Shown: piece by piece, positions 1 to 8,197 of the stretch | Layout of the letters: every line of letters begins with the position of its first letter | Position numbering within the stretch: the stretch's first letter is position 1 | From: PKWO01 sp036561005 | GTDB taxonomy: Bacteria; Pseudomonadota; Gammaproteobacteria; Burkholderiales; Burkholderiaceae_D | Assembly (NCBI GenBank): GCA_036561005.1 | Contig: DATBQE010000165.1 | Coordinates: forward strand, 1 to 45,790 | Direction of reading: 5' to 3' | Length of the DNA: 45,790 bases | Notes under the pieces: model-generated | Told to the model about the DNA's origin: nothing | The model's database searches: none | The model's input: only the letters and a program-made list of their open reading frames with translations | Position numbers and translations under genes: made by a program

Positions 1-961
1 AAAGGTAGATCGAATCGTAACCCTGGGCGGCCGATACCGGCGAAGGCATGCGTCCGTTAGGCGGGCTGTAGGTTTTCACGTAGGCGTCGATAAAGGCTTT
101 ACGCTTGGGCGTGGTCGGATCCTGGATAAACGTTTGCGGCATCTTCGCGCCGTCGCCATTCTTGCCTGCATTGTCGATGAAATTTCCCATCGACAGAGTC
201 CAACTGCCGATCATGGGCACTTTCCATCCGAGCTTTTCCATGCCGTTGGCGATCTGCGCCAATTCGGGACCAATGCCGTAGGTCAGCACCGCCTGCGCAC
301 CAGCCTGCTTGGAGCGCAGAAGTTGAGCCGTCATGTCGACGTCTTTGATGTTGTACTTTTCAACTGCGACGGCTTTCAACCCCTTCTTGTCGAGCGCCTT
401 TTCGAGGTCTTCGCGTCCGAGCTGGCCGTAGTTGGTCGAGTCGGCGAGGATGGCGAGCTTGGTAAATTTGTGCTTGACCACCGCTTCATCAACGATCATG
501 GCCGACTGGATGGAGTCGTTGGCCGCGTTGCGGAAGATATAGTTGTCAGGCTGATCGGGGAATTGCACGGTCACTTTGGAACCGGTCGCCACGTTATTGA
601 TGACGGGGATTTTGGCTTCTTCATAGAAGCGCTGCGCCGCGAGGGCAACGCCGGTATTGATGAATCCGACCGTGGCAACGACCTGCTCCTTGTTGATCAA
701 TTCCTGCGCCACTTGCACGCCACGTTCAGGCTTCGCTTCGTCGTCGCGCTCGATCAATTGAATTTGGCGCCCCAGAATTCCACCCTTGGCGTTAATTTCG
801 GTCACGGCCAGCTTCACGCCGTCACGCATCGAAACGCCCATAGGTGCCGAACCGCCGGTAAATGGTCCGGATACGCCAATCTTGATCGGATCTGCGGCGA
901 TAGCAGAAAAGGCCCAGCCCAATGCAATCGCTGCCGTCAGTGCTTTCAGTTTGTTCGACAT
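1..961 (-). CDS. Branched-chain amino acid ABC transporter substrate-binding protein (LivK-like), 3' end outside window
   Basis: Reading the minus strand from an ATG at 961 gives 320 codons open to the window edge; the 3' end is cut off. The start has a GAGG Shine-Dalgarno a few bases upstream. The protein begins with a Sec signal peptide ending near SAIAA. It continues with PIKIGVSGPFTGGSAPMG and VKLAVTEINAKGGILGR, the typical opening of type I periplasmic binding proteins of the Leu/Ile/Val (HAAT) family. Later segments such as QPDNYIFRNAANDSIQ also fit this family. It should capture an amino acid, or another small carboxylate, in the periplasm for an ABC importer whose membrane and ATPase genes would lie outside the window. 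Family assignment is firm; the ligand is not predictable. Confidence 0.92.
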   Translation of the reverse strand, partial: MSNKLKALTAAIALGWAFSAIAADPIKIGVSGPFTGGSAPMGVSMRDGVKLAVTEINAKGGILGRQIQLIERDDEAKPERGVQVAQELINKEQVVATVGFINTGVALAAQRFYEEAKIPVINNVATGSKVTVQFPDQPDNYIFRNAANDSIQSAMIVDEAVVKHKFTKLAILADSTNYGQLGREDLEKALDKKGLKAVAVEKYNIKDVDMTAQLLRSKQAGAQAVLTYGIGPELAQIANGMEKLGWKVPMIGSWTLSMGNFIDNAGKNGDGAKMPQTFIQDPTTPKRKAFIDAYVKTYSPPNGRMPSPVSAAQGYDSIYL

Positions 962-1255
962 GTCATCCTCTGTAATTGTAATGTTGGTCAAAGCCCGCGC
1001 TAGATTCTTCGCTCAACGCGACGTCGCCGCTTTATATTGCGACGCAACATGTACCCCCTTCCCATGAGAAAGAGCAGCAACATGCATCGTGCGCTGTTGT
1101 ATATCATGCGCCGCAAAATTGCACGCGTGCTTATCGCGCGCGTCTTGCTGACAATCACTTTATCATAACGAGCAGCAGTGGATATGACAGAATAAATTCA
1201 CCGCTCTATATAGCGGCGAACGTGTCGATTTTCCGTCAGTTTCGTGTAAGGAAAC
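962..1255. other. Intergenic region upstream of the LivK-like gene
   Basis: This gap holds the 5' region of the LivK-like gene, on the minus strand. A small stem-loop, CCGCT-CTATAT-AGCGG at 1201-1216, lies just past the stop of the DUF3096 gene (minus strand). No clear T-run follows it, so it is only a weak terminator candidate. I see no gene here. Confidence 0.4.
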
Positions 1256-1411
1256 TCAGTGCAGGTGGAAGCCGTTCAGGCCGAAGAGGCCGATTAGGCC
1301 GATGAGGATGAAGTACAAGGCAACAATAAAATTCAGCAGGCGCGGCATCAGCAAAATCAGGATGCCTGCGATCAGGGCCAGCAAGGGGCCGATGGTGATG
1401 TGAATATCCAT
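1256..1411 (-). CDS. DUF3096-type small membrane protein
   Basis: A 51-aa protein starting MDIHITIGPLLALIAGILIL, almost entirely hydrophobic, with two membrane-spanning segments (about residues 5-23 and 26-46) separated by the short polar turn MPRLLN. Composition, length and the GPLLALIAGILIL/LNFIVALYFILIGLIGL pattern match the DUF3096 family, which has no known function. An upstream in-frame start would add 12 residues (MRRAGCPDERPH) that do not look native, so the inner ATG was preferred. It lies alone between rnpB and the LivK-like gene, on the same strand as both. Confidence 0.75.
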   Translation of the reverse strand: MDIHITIGPLLALIAGILILLMPRLLNFIVALYFILIGLIGLFGLNGFHLH

Positions 1412-1474
1412 GTGCGGTCTCTCGTCAGGACATCCGGCTCTGCGCAACGCAGGCCTTGGGATGTCGATATATAA

Positions 1475-1790
1475 AATGAAGCAAGCCGATAGGCCGGATT
1501 CTGTTACGGCGAGTCACCCCGCTATGACAGCCATTCCTCTAGGCCGTGAATTGCTTCACGGCTCAAGCTTCCTACCCGCACGCTCCGCGAGCAACCTCAA
1601 CGCGTGCCTATTTGGAATTGCTCCGGGTGGAGGTTACCGCGTTTCACCGTAACTTAATACGCTCGTCTCTGTGGCCCTATTCCTCGCCTCGCGGCGGACG
1701 GCCGTTAACCGTCACCCTGCTCTATGGAGTCCGGACCTTCCTCCCGCCTGCGTCTTGCAACGCCGGCCAGCGGCTGTCTGGCTTGCTTCA
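1475..1790 (-). ncRNA. rnpB: RNase P RNA, bacterial class A
   Basis: The minus strand contains the conserved core of RNase P RNA in the right order: a 5' GAAGCAAGCCAGACAG strand of the terminal helix, GGAGGAAGGTCCGGACTCC, ATAGAGCAGGGTG, a CCACCCGGAGCAA-CCAAATAGG block, GGGTAGGAAGCTTGAGCC, CTAGAGGAATG, and a 3' ACAGAATCCGGC-TATCGGCTTGCTTC that pairs with the 5' end. The length of about 315 nt fits betaproteobacterial RNAs. It is the ribozyme subunit that matures tRNA 5' ends. Ends are set by the terminal helix and are accurate to a few bases. Confidence 0.95.
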
Positions 1791-1797
1791 GGTGCCA

Positions 1798-1803
1798 TTG
1801 TAA
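1798..1803 (-). promoter_or_regulatory. Probable -10 box of rnpB
   Basis: On the minus strand TACAAT lies 7-8 bases ahead of the RNase P RNA 5' end, the correct distance for a sigma-70 -10 element. No good -35 hexamer is visible at 16-18 bp; GTTTGC is the closest. Confidence 0.55.
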
Positions 1804-1841
1804 CGTACATCGATATGGGCAAACCGTTACCGCAGAGCATC

Positions 1842-1861
1842 TTGACAAAAACTTCTGTCAA
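1842..1861. promoter_or_regulatory. Inverted repeat TTGACA-N8-TGTCAA between rnpB and the ThDP enzyme gene
   Basis: A perfect 6-bp inverted repeat with an 8-bp spacer sits in the divergent region. The left half is also a consensus -35 hexamer for the plus strand, but no convincing -10 lies at 17 bp. It could be an operator, a -35 element, or chance. Confidence 0.3.
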
Positions 1862-2005
1862 CTTGTTTCATACAGGTGTTCGACAATGCTGTTTTAGCGC
1901 AGTTCATTGTTCTTTTCTGATAGTGTAGCGGATCACAAATCTCGGCCGGCGACGACGCTTGCGCCGGGTCAATAAAAAATGTTTGCGTTCGGAGACGATT
2001 CATCA

Positions 2006-3730
2006 ATGACAGAGAAACGAAACGGCGGTCGCATCCTGGTTGATGCGCTGCAAATCCATGGTGCCGATCTGGCGTTCGGCGTGCCCGGTGAAAGCTATCT
2101 TGCGGTGCTCGATGCACTGCACGATTCCAGCATCGAATTCATCATCAACCGCCAGGAAGGCGGCGCGGCCTTCATGGCCGAGGCCTATGGCAAGATGACC
2201 GGCAAGCCCGGCATCTGCTTTGTCACGCGCGGACCAGGCGCCACCAATGCGGCCATCGGCGTGCATACGGCGTTCCAGGATTCCACGCCGATGATTTTGT
2301 TCATCGGCCAGGTCGGCGGCGATTTTGTCGAGCGCGAGGCGTTCCAGGAAATCGACTATCGCCGCATGTTCGGCGAGATGAGCAAGTGGGTCGCGCAGAT
2401 CGATCGCGCCGAACGTATCCCGGAATATATTGCGCGGGCATTCCAGGTCGCCACCAGCGGGCGTCCCGGCCCGGTCGTGCTGGCTTTGCCGGAAGACATG
2501 CTGGTCGATACGGCCGAAGTGGCCGATACGCGAAGCTATCAAGCGGTGCAGGCTGCCCCGTCGCCGGATCAGCTTGCTCAGTTACGCAAAATGCTGGAAC
2601 AAGCGCGGCGGCCGCTGGTATTGATCGGTGGCGGCGGCTGGAACATGACCGCATGCAACGAGCTTCGCACCTTTGCCGAAATCAACCAATTACCGGTCGC
2701 CTGCGCATTCCGTTTTCAGGATCTGCTCGATAACCGCCATCCGAACTACGCCGGCGACGTCGGTATCGGCATCAATCCGAAGCTGGCGGCACGCATCAGG
2801 CAAGCCGACTTGGTTCTGGCCATCGGCCCTCGTCTCGGCGAAATGACGACCGGCGGCTATACCCTGCTGGAAGCGCCGCGTCCGCAACAAACTCTGATTC
2901 ACATCCACAGCGACGCCGAGGAACTGGGACGCGTTTATCAGGCCGATCTGATGATCAACAGCGGCATGCCACAAATCGCGGCAGCACTGGCCGATATGGC
3001 GCCAATTGCAGCAAGCGATGCTCGTCGCGCTGCCTTGATCGAGGCGCGCGCCGAGCTCGCGGCATGGCAGGCGGAGCCTGCCGTGTTCAAGGAGGGGAGT
3101 GTCGCGCTGAACTTGTGGCAGGTCGTGCAGACGCTGCAGAAGGCCTTGCCCCCGGATACGATCCTCACCAATGGCGCAGGCAATTTCGCAACCTGGGGTC
3201 ACCGCTTCTGGCACTACGGCGACAAATCGTCTGGTTTACGCACGCAGTTGGCGCCCACTTCGGGCGCCATGGGCTACGGCGTACCGGCCGCGGTCGCCGC
3301 GCGCATTATCAGCCAGCACCATGGCAAGCCGAGATCGGTGCTCAATTTTGCCGGCGACGGCGACTTCATGATGAATGGTCAGGAATTGGCCACAGCCATG
3401 CAATATAAGGCCGGGGTATTGTTCATTGTGTTCAACAATGGCATGTTCGGCACGATACGCATGCATCAGGAAAAAACCTATCCGGCGCGCGTGTCGGGAA
3501 CGGATTTGCACAATCCCGATTTTGCCGCGCTGGCGCGGGCGTATGGGGCGCACGGTGAAACGGTTTTGAAGACCGAAGAATTTGCCGCAGCGCTGCAACG
3601 TGCACAAGCGCATATTGCAGCCACCGGTTTGCCGGCCTTGATCGAATTACGCTATGACGGCACGCTACTGACGCCGGGCGCGAGCCTTGAGGCGATGCGC
3701 AAGGCTGCGCTGGCGTCGCATCAAGCATAA
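2006..3730 (+). CDS. Thiamine diphosphate-dependent enzyme, acetolactate synthase large-subunit superfamily
   Basis: A 574-aa protein with the three-domain layout of ThDP-dependent decarboxylases/carboligases. The N-terminal PYR domain has the cofactor-activating Glu in NRQEGGAAFMAEAYGK and the family motif TRGPGATNAAIG. The central domain is Rossmann-like (PLVLIGGGGW). The C-terminal PP domain has LAPTSGAMGYGVPAA and the ThDP/Mg site GDGDFMMNGQELATA...NNGMFG. The start ATG at 2006 has GGAGA upstream; an ATG nine codons earlier (1979) has no ribosome binding site. No ilvN-type regulatory subunit is next to it, so this is unlikely to be the biosynthetic IlvB. It may be a catabolic acetolactate synthase or another 2-oxo-acid carboligase. 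The substrate cannot be told from sequence. Confidence 0.85.
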   Translation: MTEKRNGGRILVDALQIHGADLAFGVPGESYLAVLDALHDSSIEFIINRQEGGAAFMAEAYGKMTGKPGICFVTRGPGATNAAIGVHTAFQDSTPMILFIGQVGGDFVEREAFQEIDYRRMFGEMSKWVAQIDRAERIPEYIARAFQVATSGRPGPVVLALPEDMLVDTAEVADTRSYQAVQAAPSPDQLAQLRKMLEQARRPLVLIGGGGWNMTACNELRTFAEINQLPVACAFRFQDLLDNRHPNYAGDVGIGINPKLAARIRQADLVLAIGPRLGEMTTGGYTLLEAPRPQQTLIHIHSDAEELGRVYQADLMINSGMPQIAAALADMAPIAASDARRAALIEARAELAAWQAEPAVFKEGSVALNLWQVVQTLQKALPPDTILTNGAGNFATWGHRFWHYGDKSSGLRTQLAPTSGAMGYGVPAAVAARIISQHHGKPRSVLNFAGDGDFMMNGQELATAMQYKAGVLFIVFNNGMFGTIRMHQEKTYPARVSGTDLHNPDFAALARAYGAHGETVLKTEEFAAALQRAQAHIAATGLPALIELRYDGTLLTPGASLEAMRKAALASHQA

Positions 3731-3734
3731 GGAA

Positions 3735-3772
3735 GGGGGTGCGCTGGCTGCACAGGTAGCCGGCGCATCCCC
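3735..3772. terminator. Strong hairpin between convergent genes
   Basis: A 15-bp stem (3735-3749 with 3758-3772, two G-U pairs) with an 8-nt loop lies 4 bp past the ThDP enzyme stop and 12 bp before the end of the facing gene. The T-run is poor on both strands, so it may act as a bidirectional or 3'-protecting structure rather than a classical terminator. Confidence 0.6.
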
Positions 3773-3784
3773 TGCATCGGTCGC

Positions 3785-5548
3785 TTATTTAACCTTCTGC
3801 AAGATCGAGTGCGTGTAGGCGTCACTTCCGGGACGGAACAACACGTCGCGCATTTTTTCGCGCATGGCATCGAATGCGCGCTCGGCCATGATCCGGTACA
3901 CGCTGGACCCGGAAACGTGTTCCGTCGGCGCCACGCCGAATTTATTGAGCACTTCCGGTGCGTCGTCCTTGACTTCGAAATGTTCGGGCGGAAGAACGGA
4001 AAGATCGAAATGCCAGCCGGGGGGCTGGTCGGGCAAGGCCACGTTGACGGCAAACTTGCAGATCAGGCCGACAAACATGCGATTGTCCTGCTCGGTGCCG
4101 CTCTCCGGGTGATTTTTGTCCCCGCGCGTCATGGTGTAGGCGTGCCCGGATCCTGCGATCTGGTAGGCGATGTCCATCGTCGGTTGGCGCGGATCGATCT
4201 GGGCTGATGTCGAAATCTGCATCACGTCGCTGGGGAAAATCGCCGAGAATCCTTGCTGCAACCCGACAACGATCTTTTGCTCGCGCTCGGCATCGCTCTT
4301 ATTGGTGAACCATGGCGCGGCCGCTTCAGCACTCTTGCCCTGAGTGCGGGCAAATTTCGCAAGCAGGCCATCCATGCGTTCAAGCTCGTCCGATGAGGGT
4401 CGCGTGAAGCGCAATTGCACTACCGGATTGCCGCTCGCCTCCAGTGTGGCCAACATCTGCTCGACGAATGGCACCAGGCCCGGATCGGCATGCGCGGCCT
4501 GCGCGCGGAATTTCTCCGCCGAAGCCAGGTAAAGCTTGTGTACTTCGGCCTTGACGTCGTCGTCAAGCTCACCTTCGGGGTAACGTTTCAAGACAGCGCG
4601 TAGTCTGGTGACGGAATGTGTCTTGCGCGCATCCTCAAAAGCGACGCGTGGCAGACCAGCCTTCATTTCCTGCACATGCCTGTGTCCCTGCTTGATGTAC
4701 TGCAGATATTTCGTTTCGGTCGGGTTTGTTTTGGCGGCCGCATACGCCGTCTCGTCGCTTTCGACATTTCTTACGAACCATAGCGCCGAACCCAGTAACA
4801 CGCCCACAATCAAGGCGATCAATACCCGCCAACGATGAAATTCTCCCAGTGGGCGGGCCATGAATTTGCCCTTGACGATTTTCCCGGCAACGAATTTCCC
4901 TGTTCTGATTTCATTGAACGGGTCGCACGCAAGCAAGGTTTGCGCATCCTTTGCGGCAACCGCCTGCTTGACCAATTCGCGCCGGCGGTTCAACTCTTGC
5001 CCTACCGCCTGGGCGCGATTTTGGTCCGCCTCCAGCACGGTTTGCATTTTCGCGCCATCAAAATAGAATAGAAATTTGGTGCCGGCATAGCGTCCCTGGC
5101 GATCGCGCTGATGCTCTGCCTTGGAGTCGATGGCCTGGGCAAGGTCATAGTGCTTCAGGTTCGACGTGCCGGCATCGACGAGGGAAAAAGCGTACAGGTA
5201 CTTGCCCGGTGTAAAAGGCAAACCACGATGCAGCACAATGCGACGGTAGGCGGCCAGCAGGCAGAAGGCAATCGCTGCGATTGCCAACATGTAAGTGACG
5301 CTTTCTTCGTTCCCCTGCCAAAATCCATCTTCACTGTCCAACCTGCCGAAGCCGCTAAACCAGTGGCCGAGCACAAACAATCCGAGCACCAGCGCAATGG
5401 AAAACATCGCGACCAGGAAGCGCCCATTTTGCTGCGGCATACGAATCACCGGGCGCGCCTCCAGGTCGGAGGTTTTCAGCGAGGCGACGAAGCGCTGACG
5501 CATTGCCTCCGGCAACTTGTTGAATTCCAAAATCTGCATTTCCGGCAT
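3785..5548 (-). CDS. Uncharacterised multi-pass membrane protein, 587 aa
   Basis: I do not recognise this protein. Predicted membrane segments lie at about residues 43-64, 84-101 and 240-259. Between the second and third lies a soluble stretch of about 135 residues containing a charged, helical, basic region (QNRAQAVGQELNRRRELVKQA). After the third comes a soluble C-terminal domain of about 325 residues, predicted periplasmic. That domain begins helical and charged (ESDETAYAAAKTNPTETKYLQYI) and later becomes mixed. No catalytic motif stands out. The start ATG follows GGGGGT at good spacing; a second Met at codon 4 is also possible. It is convergent with the ThDP enzyme and has no obvious operon partner. 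It is a real gene judging by length, codon pattern and ribosome binding site; function unknown. Confidence 0.8.
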   Translation of the reverse strand: MPEMQILEFNKLPEAMRQRFVASLKTSDLEARPVIRMPQQNGRFLVAMFSIALVLGLFVLGHWFSGFGRLDSEDGFWQGNEESVTYMLAIAAIAFCLLAAYRRIVLHRGLPFTPGKYLYAFSLVDAGTSNLKHYDLAQAIDSKAEHQRDRQGRYAGTKFLFYFDGAKMQTVLEADQNRAQAVGQELNRRRELVKQAVAAKDAQTLLACDPFNEIRTGKFVAGKIVKGKFMARPLGEFHRWRVLIALIVGVLLGSALWFVRNVESDETAYAAAKTNPTETKYLQYIKQGHRHVQEMKAGLPRVAFEDARKTHSVTRLRAVLKRYPEGELDDDVKAEVHKLYLASAEKFRAQAAHADPGLVPFVEQMLATLEASGNPVVQLRFTRPSSDELERMDGLLAKFARTQGKSAEAAAPWFTNKSDAEREQKIVVGLQQGFSAIFPSDVMQISTSAQIDPRQPTMDIAYQIAGSGHAYTMTRGDKNHPESGTEQDNRMFVGLICKFAVNVALPDQPPGWHFDLSVLPPEHFEVKDDAPEVLNKFGVAPTEHVSGSSVYRIMAERAFDAMREKMRDVLFRPGSDAYTHSILQKVK

Positions 5549-5653
5549 GACGAGACTACCCCCTTAAAAGTCAAGAAATCAGATCTTCCTGCCGGTGGAA
5601 TAATTTGAAGTTGCTACTTACCTTGTAGCTATTTGTTTAGGTACGACGCAACA

Positions 5654-6679
5654 TCATAGCGCATGCGGCTTTGTGAAATAAGAGAAAAAACGCGCGACAA
5701 ACGAATCGACTTCGTTTGCCGGAAGCCGATTTACCCCGGCTGCCAGTTTGCGCCCGCCTCCGGTATCGAAGGTTTCGCAAAAGCGATGCGCCGGCGCCTC
5801 CTCCGGACGACCGGACCGCACACTGACGCCATAGCAGCCGCTGCTCTGTTCCGACAGCACGGCAAATGATTTCCCATCGCCGCCCGAAGCAAGGCGATTG
5901 GCAAAAATCCCCGAAATCCGTCGCGCCCAGGGCGCATCGGGAAACAGATAGACATCACCGCAAGGGGCGCTCCACTGCGGCGCCACGTCCTCCATCCGAT
6001 GCGCATCTTCGCGGTAACCGTCGACCAGCATGTGGTACTCGGCTGCATGCGAAATGAAGTCGAACGGATCGATGTAGGGAATCAGTGCATGGTAGAGCGC
6101 ATCCGGCGCCATGTGCAAATCGGCCACGCTCTCGCCATAGGCGTTGTAATTGAGCACCGTGCCGAGACGCTGCAATGCTTCCGATTGCGGCGCACTCAGA
6201 CCCTGCTCGGTCGCCATTTCTTGCGCCACACGTTCGAGATTGTCGCCGAACGCTGCGGCGATGGCCCACGGACGAAAGCGCCCCTGCAAATATCGGTCCA
6301 CCAATATGCTGGTGCACACATCGGAAGACTCATCCCAGTGCAGTTGCAGTGCAGCATGTTCGAACGCGTGCTGCGCCGCATGATGATCAAAATATTGCAC
6401 CTTGCAACCTGCAGCCAGCAGTGTGCGCAAGGCGGCCACGTTGGTATCGAGCGAAATATCGAGCACACAGACATCGCCTGCCTGTTGCGGCGGCACCCGT
6501 TCGAGCAATGCGATATCACGCTTGGCCCCCGTCACCAGCACCGCATCACGCGGCTCGGCCAGGCGCAGCTGATGCAACGCGCACAGGCCATCGGCGTCGC
6601 CATTGAAAACGTCATATGAAGCAGGAATCACGGCTCCCGCATCGGACGTCGGTTTGGATAGCGCTTGGGATGGATTCAT
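5654..6679 (-). CDS. DHH-family phosphoesterase-like protein
   Basis: 341 aa from the chosen ATG. It shows DHH/DHHA1 hallmarks: DVFNGDADGLCALHQLRL near the N-terminus (the metal-binding DxD motif), DISLDTN, the signature FDHHAAQHAFEH, and a late GGGRKLAAGVNRLP resembling the glycine-rich substrate loop of the DHHA1 domain. The family cleaves phosphodiester bonds in nano-RNA, c-di-NMPs or pyrophosphate; the substrate here is unknown. It is shorter than RecJ and lacks the CBS/GGDEF parts of GdpP. In the C-terminal loop an Arg replaces the more usual His (GGGH). Two further in-frame starts upstream (6715 and 6757) have no clear ribosome binding site, so the N-terminus is uncertain. Confidence 0.78.
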   Translation of the reverse strand: MNPSQALSKPTSDAGAVIPASYDVFNGDADGLCALHQLRLAEPRDAVLVTGAKRDIALLERVPPQQAGDVCVLDISLDTNVAALRTLLAAGCKVQYFDHHAAQHAFEHAALQLHWDESSDVCTSILVDRYLQGRFRPWAIAAAFGDNLERVAQEMATEQGLSAPQSEALQRLGTVLNYNAYGESVADLHMAPDALYHALIPYIDPFDFISHAAEYHMLVDGYREDAHRMEDVAPQWSAPCGDVYLFPDAPWARRISGIFANRLASGGDGKSFAVLSEQSSGCYGVSVRSGRPEEAPAHRFCETFDTGGGRKLAAGVNRLPANEVDSFVARFFSYFTKPHAL

Positions 6680-6797
6680 GTGCCGCGAATTCAAAACAAT
6701 ATTGACTTGCTTCATTGTGCCAGAAATTTGCGGCCGTCCTTGTCGAAAATGTCGCAAACCTGCGTTGGTACATGAAGCCGCACCGCCCCAATCGCGC

Positions 6798-6803
6798 TAT
6801 AAT
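6798..6803 (+). promoter_or_regulatory. Perfect TATAAT box 9 bp before the moaD-like start codon
   Basis: TATAAT at 6798-6803 is a consensus -10. Transcription would be expected to start around 6809-6811, only two to four bases before the ATG at 6813. The mRNA would then be leaderless or nearly so. No strong -35 is present, and no Shine-Dalgarno precedes the ATG, which agrees with this reading. Confidence 0.5.
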
Positions 6804-6812
6804 TTCTGCCCT

Positions 6813-7082
6813 ATGGCAAAACTCGCGTTCACGCAACAATTACGCCGTTTCATCGCCGTGCCGGAAGTCGACAGCACGGCGGACAATCTGCGTGCTGCGC
6901 TGGAAGAGGTATTTGCCGATAACCCGCAATTGCGCGGCTACATACTCGACGAACAAGGGCACTTGCGCCAGCATGTGACCATATTCATCGACGGTCTGCG
7001 AATCCGCGACCGCGTGACGCTCAACGAGCCGCTCTCGGCCGCCAGTCAAGTCCACGTGCTGCAAGCCCTGTCAGGAGGTTGA
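6813..7082 (+). CDS. MoaD/ThiS-family ubiquitin-like protein
   Basis: An 89-aa protein that ends in LSGG, the C-terminal Gly-Gly used by MoaD/ThiS-type sulfur carriers for adenylation and thiocarboxylation. The body (RRFIAVPEVDSTADNLRAALEEVFADNPQLRGYILDEQG...VTIFIDGLRIRD) fits the beta-grasp fold, with the typical loop before LNEPLSAASQVHVLQALSGG. The stop codon TGA overlaps the Shine-Dalgarno of the next gene, so the two are translationally coupled. No molybdopterin or thiamin genes are nearby. Its role is probably not standard cofactor synthesis; it may instead serve the neighbouring propeller protein. That functional link is inference. Confidence 0.82.
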   Translation: MAKLAFTQQLRRFIAVPEVDSTADNLRAALEEVFADNPQLRGYILDEQGHLRQHVTIFIDGLRIRDRVTLNEPLSAASQVHVLQALSGG

Positions 7083-7084
7083 TC

Positions 7085-8179
7085 ATGCAACACCAAGCTT
7101 TGCTCTCCACACGTAAAGGCCTGTTCGAACTTTCCTGTTCGAACGGTTCATGGAAAATCGATCGAACGCATTTTGTTGGCGATCCGGTGAGCATGACGTT
7201 GTTTGATGCGCGCGACGGCGCCACCTATGCCGCGCTCAATCTCGGCCATTTCGGTTGCAAGATGCATCGGCGCGACGCCGGCAGCGACACCTGGACCGAG
7301 ATTGCCGTGCCGGCCTATCCGGCGCAGCCGGAAGGCAGCAAGGAGGAGATCGAATGGAAGCTGAAGCTGATCTGGAGCCTGGCCTGCGGCGGCGCCGACC
7401 AGCCTGGCGTGCTTTGGGCCGGTACCCTTCCTGGCGGATTGTTCCGCTCCAATGACCGCGGCGATAGCTGGGACCTGGCGCGCTCTCTATGGGACATGCC
7501 GCAACGCAAAGCCTGGTTCGGCGGCGGTTATGACACACCGGGAATCCATTCGATCTGCGTCGATCCACGCGACAGCAGCCACGTGCTGGTCGGCGTTTCC
7601 TGCGGCGGTGCGTGGATCACGCGCGATGGCGGTGCCACCTGGAACGTTCGCACCAAGGGCATGCATGCATCCTATATGCCGCCCGAGCAGGCAGAAGTGT
7701 CCGAGACGCAAGACCCGCATCGAATCGTGCAATGCGCCGGGGCGCCCGACGTTTATTGGTGCCAGCACCATAACGGCATCTGGCATTCGAACGATGGCGC
7801 CGCCTACTGGCAGCAGCACAAACCTTCCAGCTCCGATACCAGCGATTTCGGCTTTGCCGTGGCAGTCCACCCACGCGAGCCCGACACGGCGTGGTTCGCG
7901 CCGGCAGAAGTCGATCAAAAACGCGTGCCGATCAATGCCGCGCTGGCGGTCACGCGCACACGAGACGGCGGCAAGACTTTTGAAGTTCTGCGCAACGGCT
8001 TGCCCCAACAACACTGTTACGACCTCGTCTATCGCCATGGTCTGGCGGTCGCCGATGACGGCCAGACGCTGCTGATGGCCTCGACCACCGGCAGTCTGTG
8101 GGCATCCGCCAACGCAGGCGACGACTGGCAACAGGTGTCGTCGAACCTGCCGCCGATCTATGCACTGCAATTCGTCTGA
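7085..8179 (+). CDS. BNR/sialidase-like beta-propeller protein
   Basis: A 364-aa protein with repeated Asp-box-like motifs: SNDRGDSWDL, TRDGGATWNV, SNDGAAYWQQ, TRDGGKTFEV and SANAGDDWQQ. These are typical of sialidase-type, VPS10/sortilin or photosynthesis-assembly-like propellers. There is no signal peptide (start MQHQALLSTRKGLFEL), so it is probably cytoplasmic. That argues against a secreted sialidase; the usual catalytic Arg triad was not identified. The start ATG at 7085 sits 6 bp behind a perfect AGGAGG inside the end of the moaD-like gene; a TTG two codons earlier is less likely. Databases often call such proteins exo-alpha-sialidase or glycosyl hydrolase; I would not trust the enzyme name. 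Confidence 0.8.
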   Translation: MQHQALLSTRKGLFELSCSNGSWKIDRTHFVGDPVSMTLFDARDGATYAALNLGHFGCKMHRRDAGSDTWTEIAVPAYPAQPEGSKEEIEWKLKLIWSLACGGADQPGVLWAGTLPGGLFRSNDRGDSWDLARSLWDMPQRKAWFGGGYDTPGIHSICVDPRDSSHVLVGVSCGGAWITRDGGATWNVRTKGMHASYMPPEQAEVSETQDPHRIVQCAGAPDVYWCQHHNGIWHSNDGAAYWQQHKPSSSDTSDFGFAVAVHPREPDTAWFAPAEVDQKRVPINAALAVTRTRDGGKTFEVLRNGLPQQHCYDLVYRHGLAVADDGQTLLMASTTGSLWASANAGDDWQQVSSNLPPIYALQFV

Positions 8180-8197
8180 TATCGGAAAGCTGACTGG

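Noticed and set aside
1410..1928. Three overlapping plus-strand frames of 80-85 codons
   Set aside because: They cover the antisense strand of the RNase P RNA gene.
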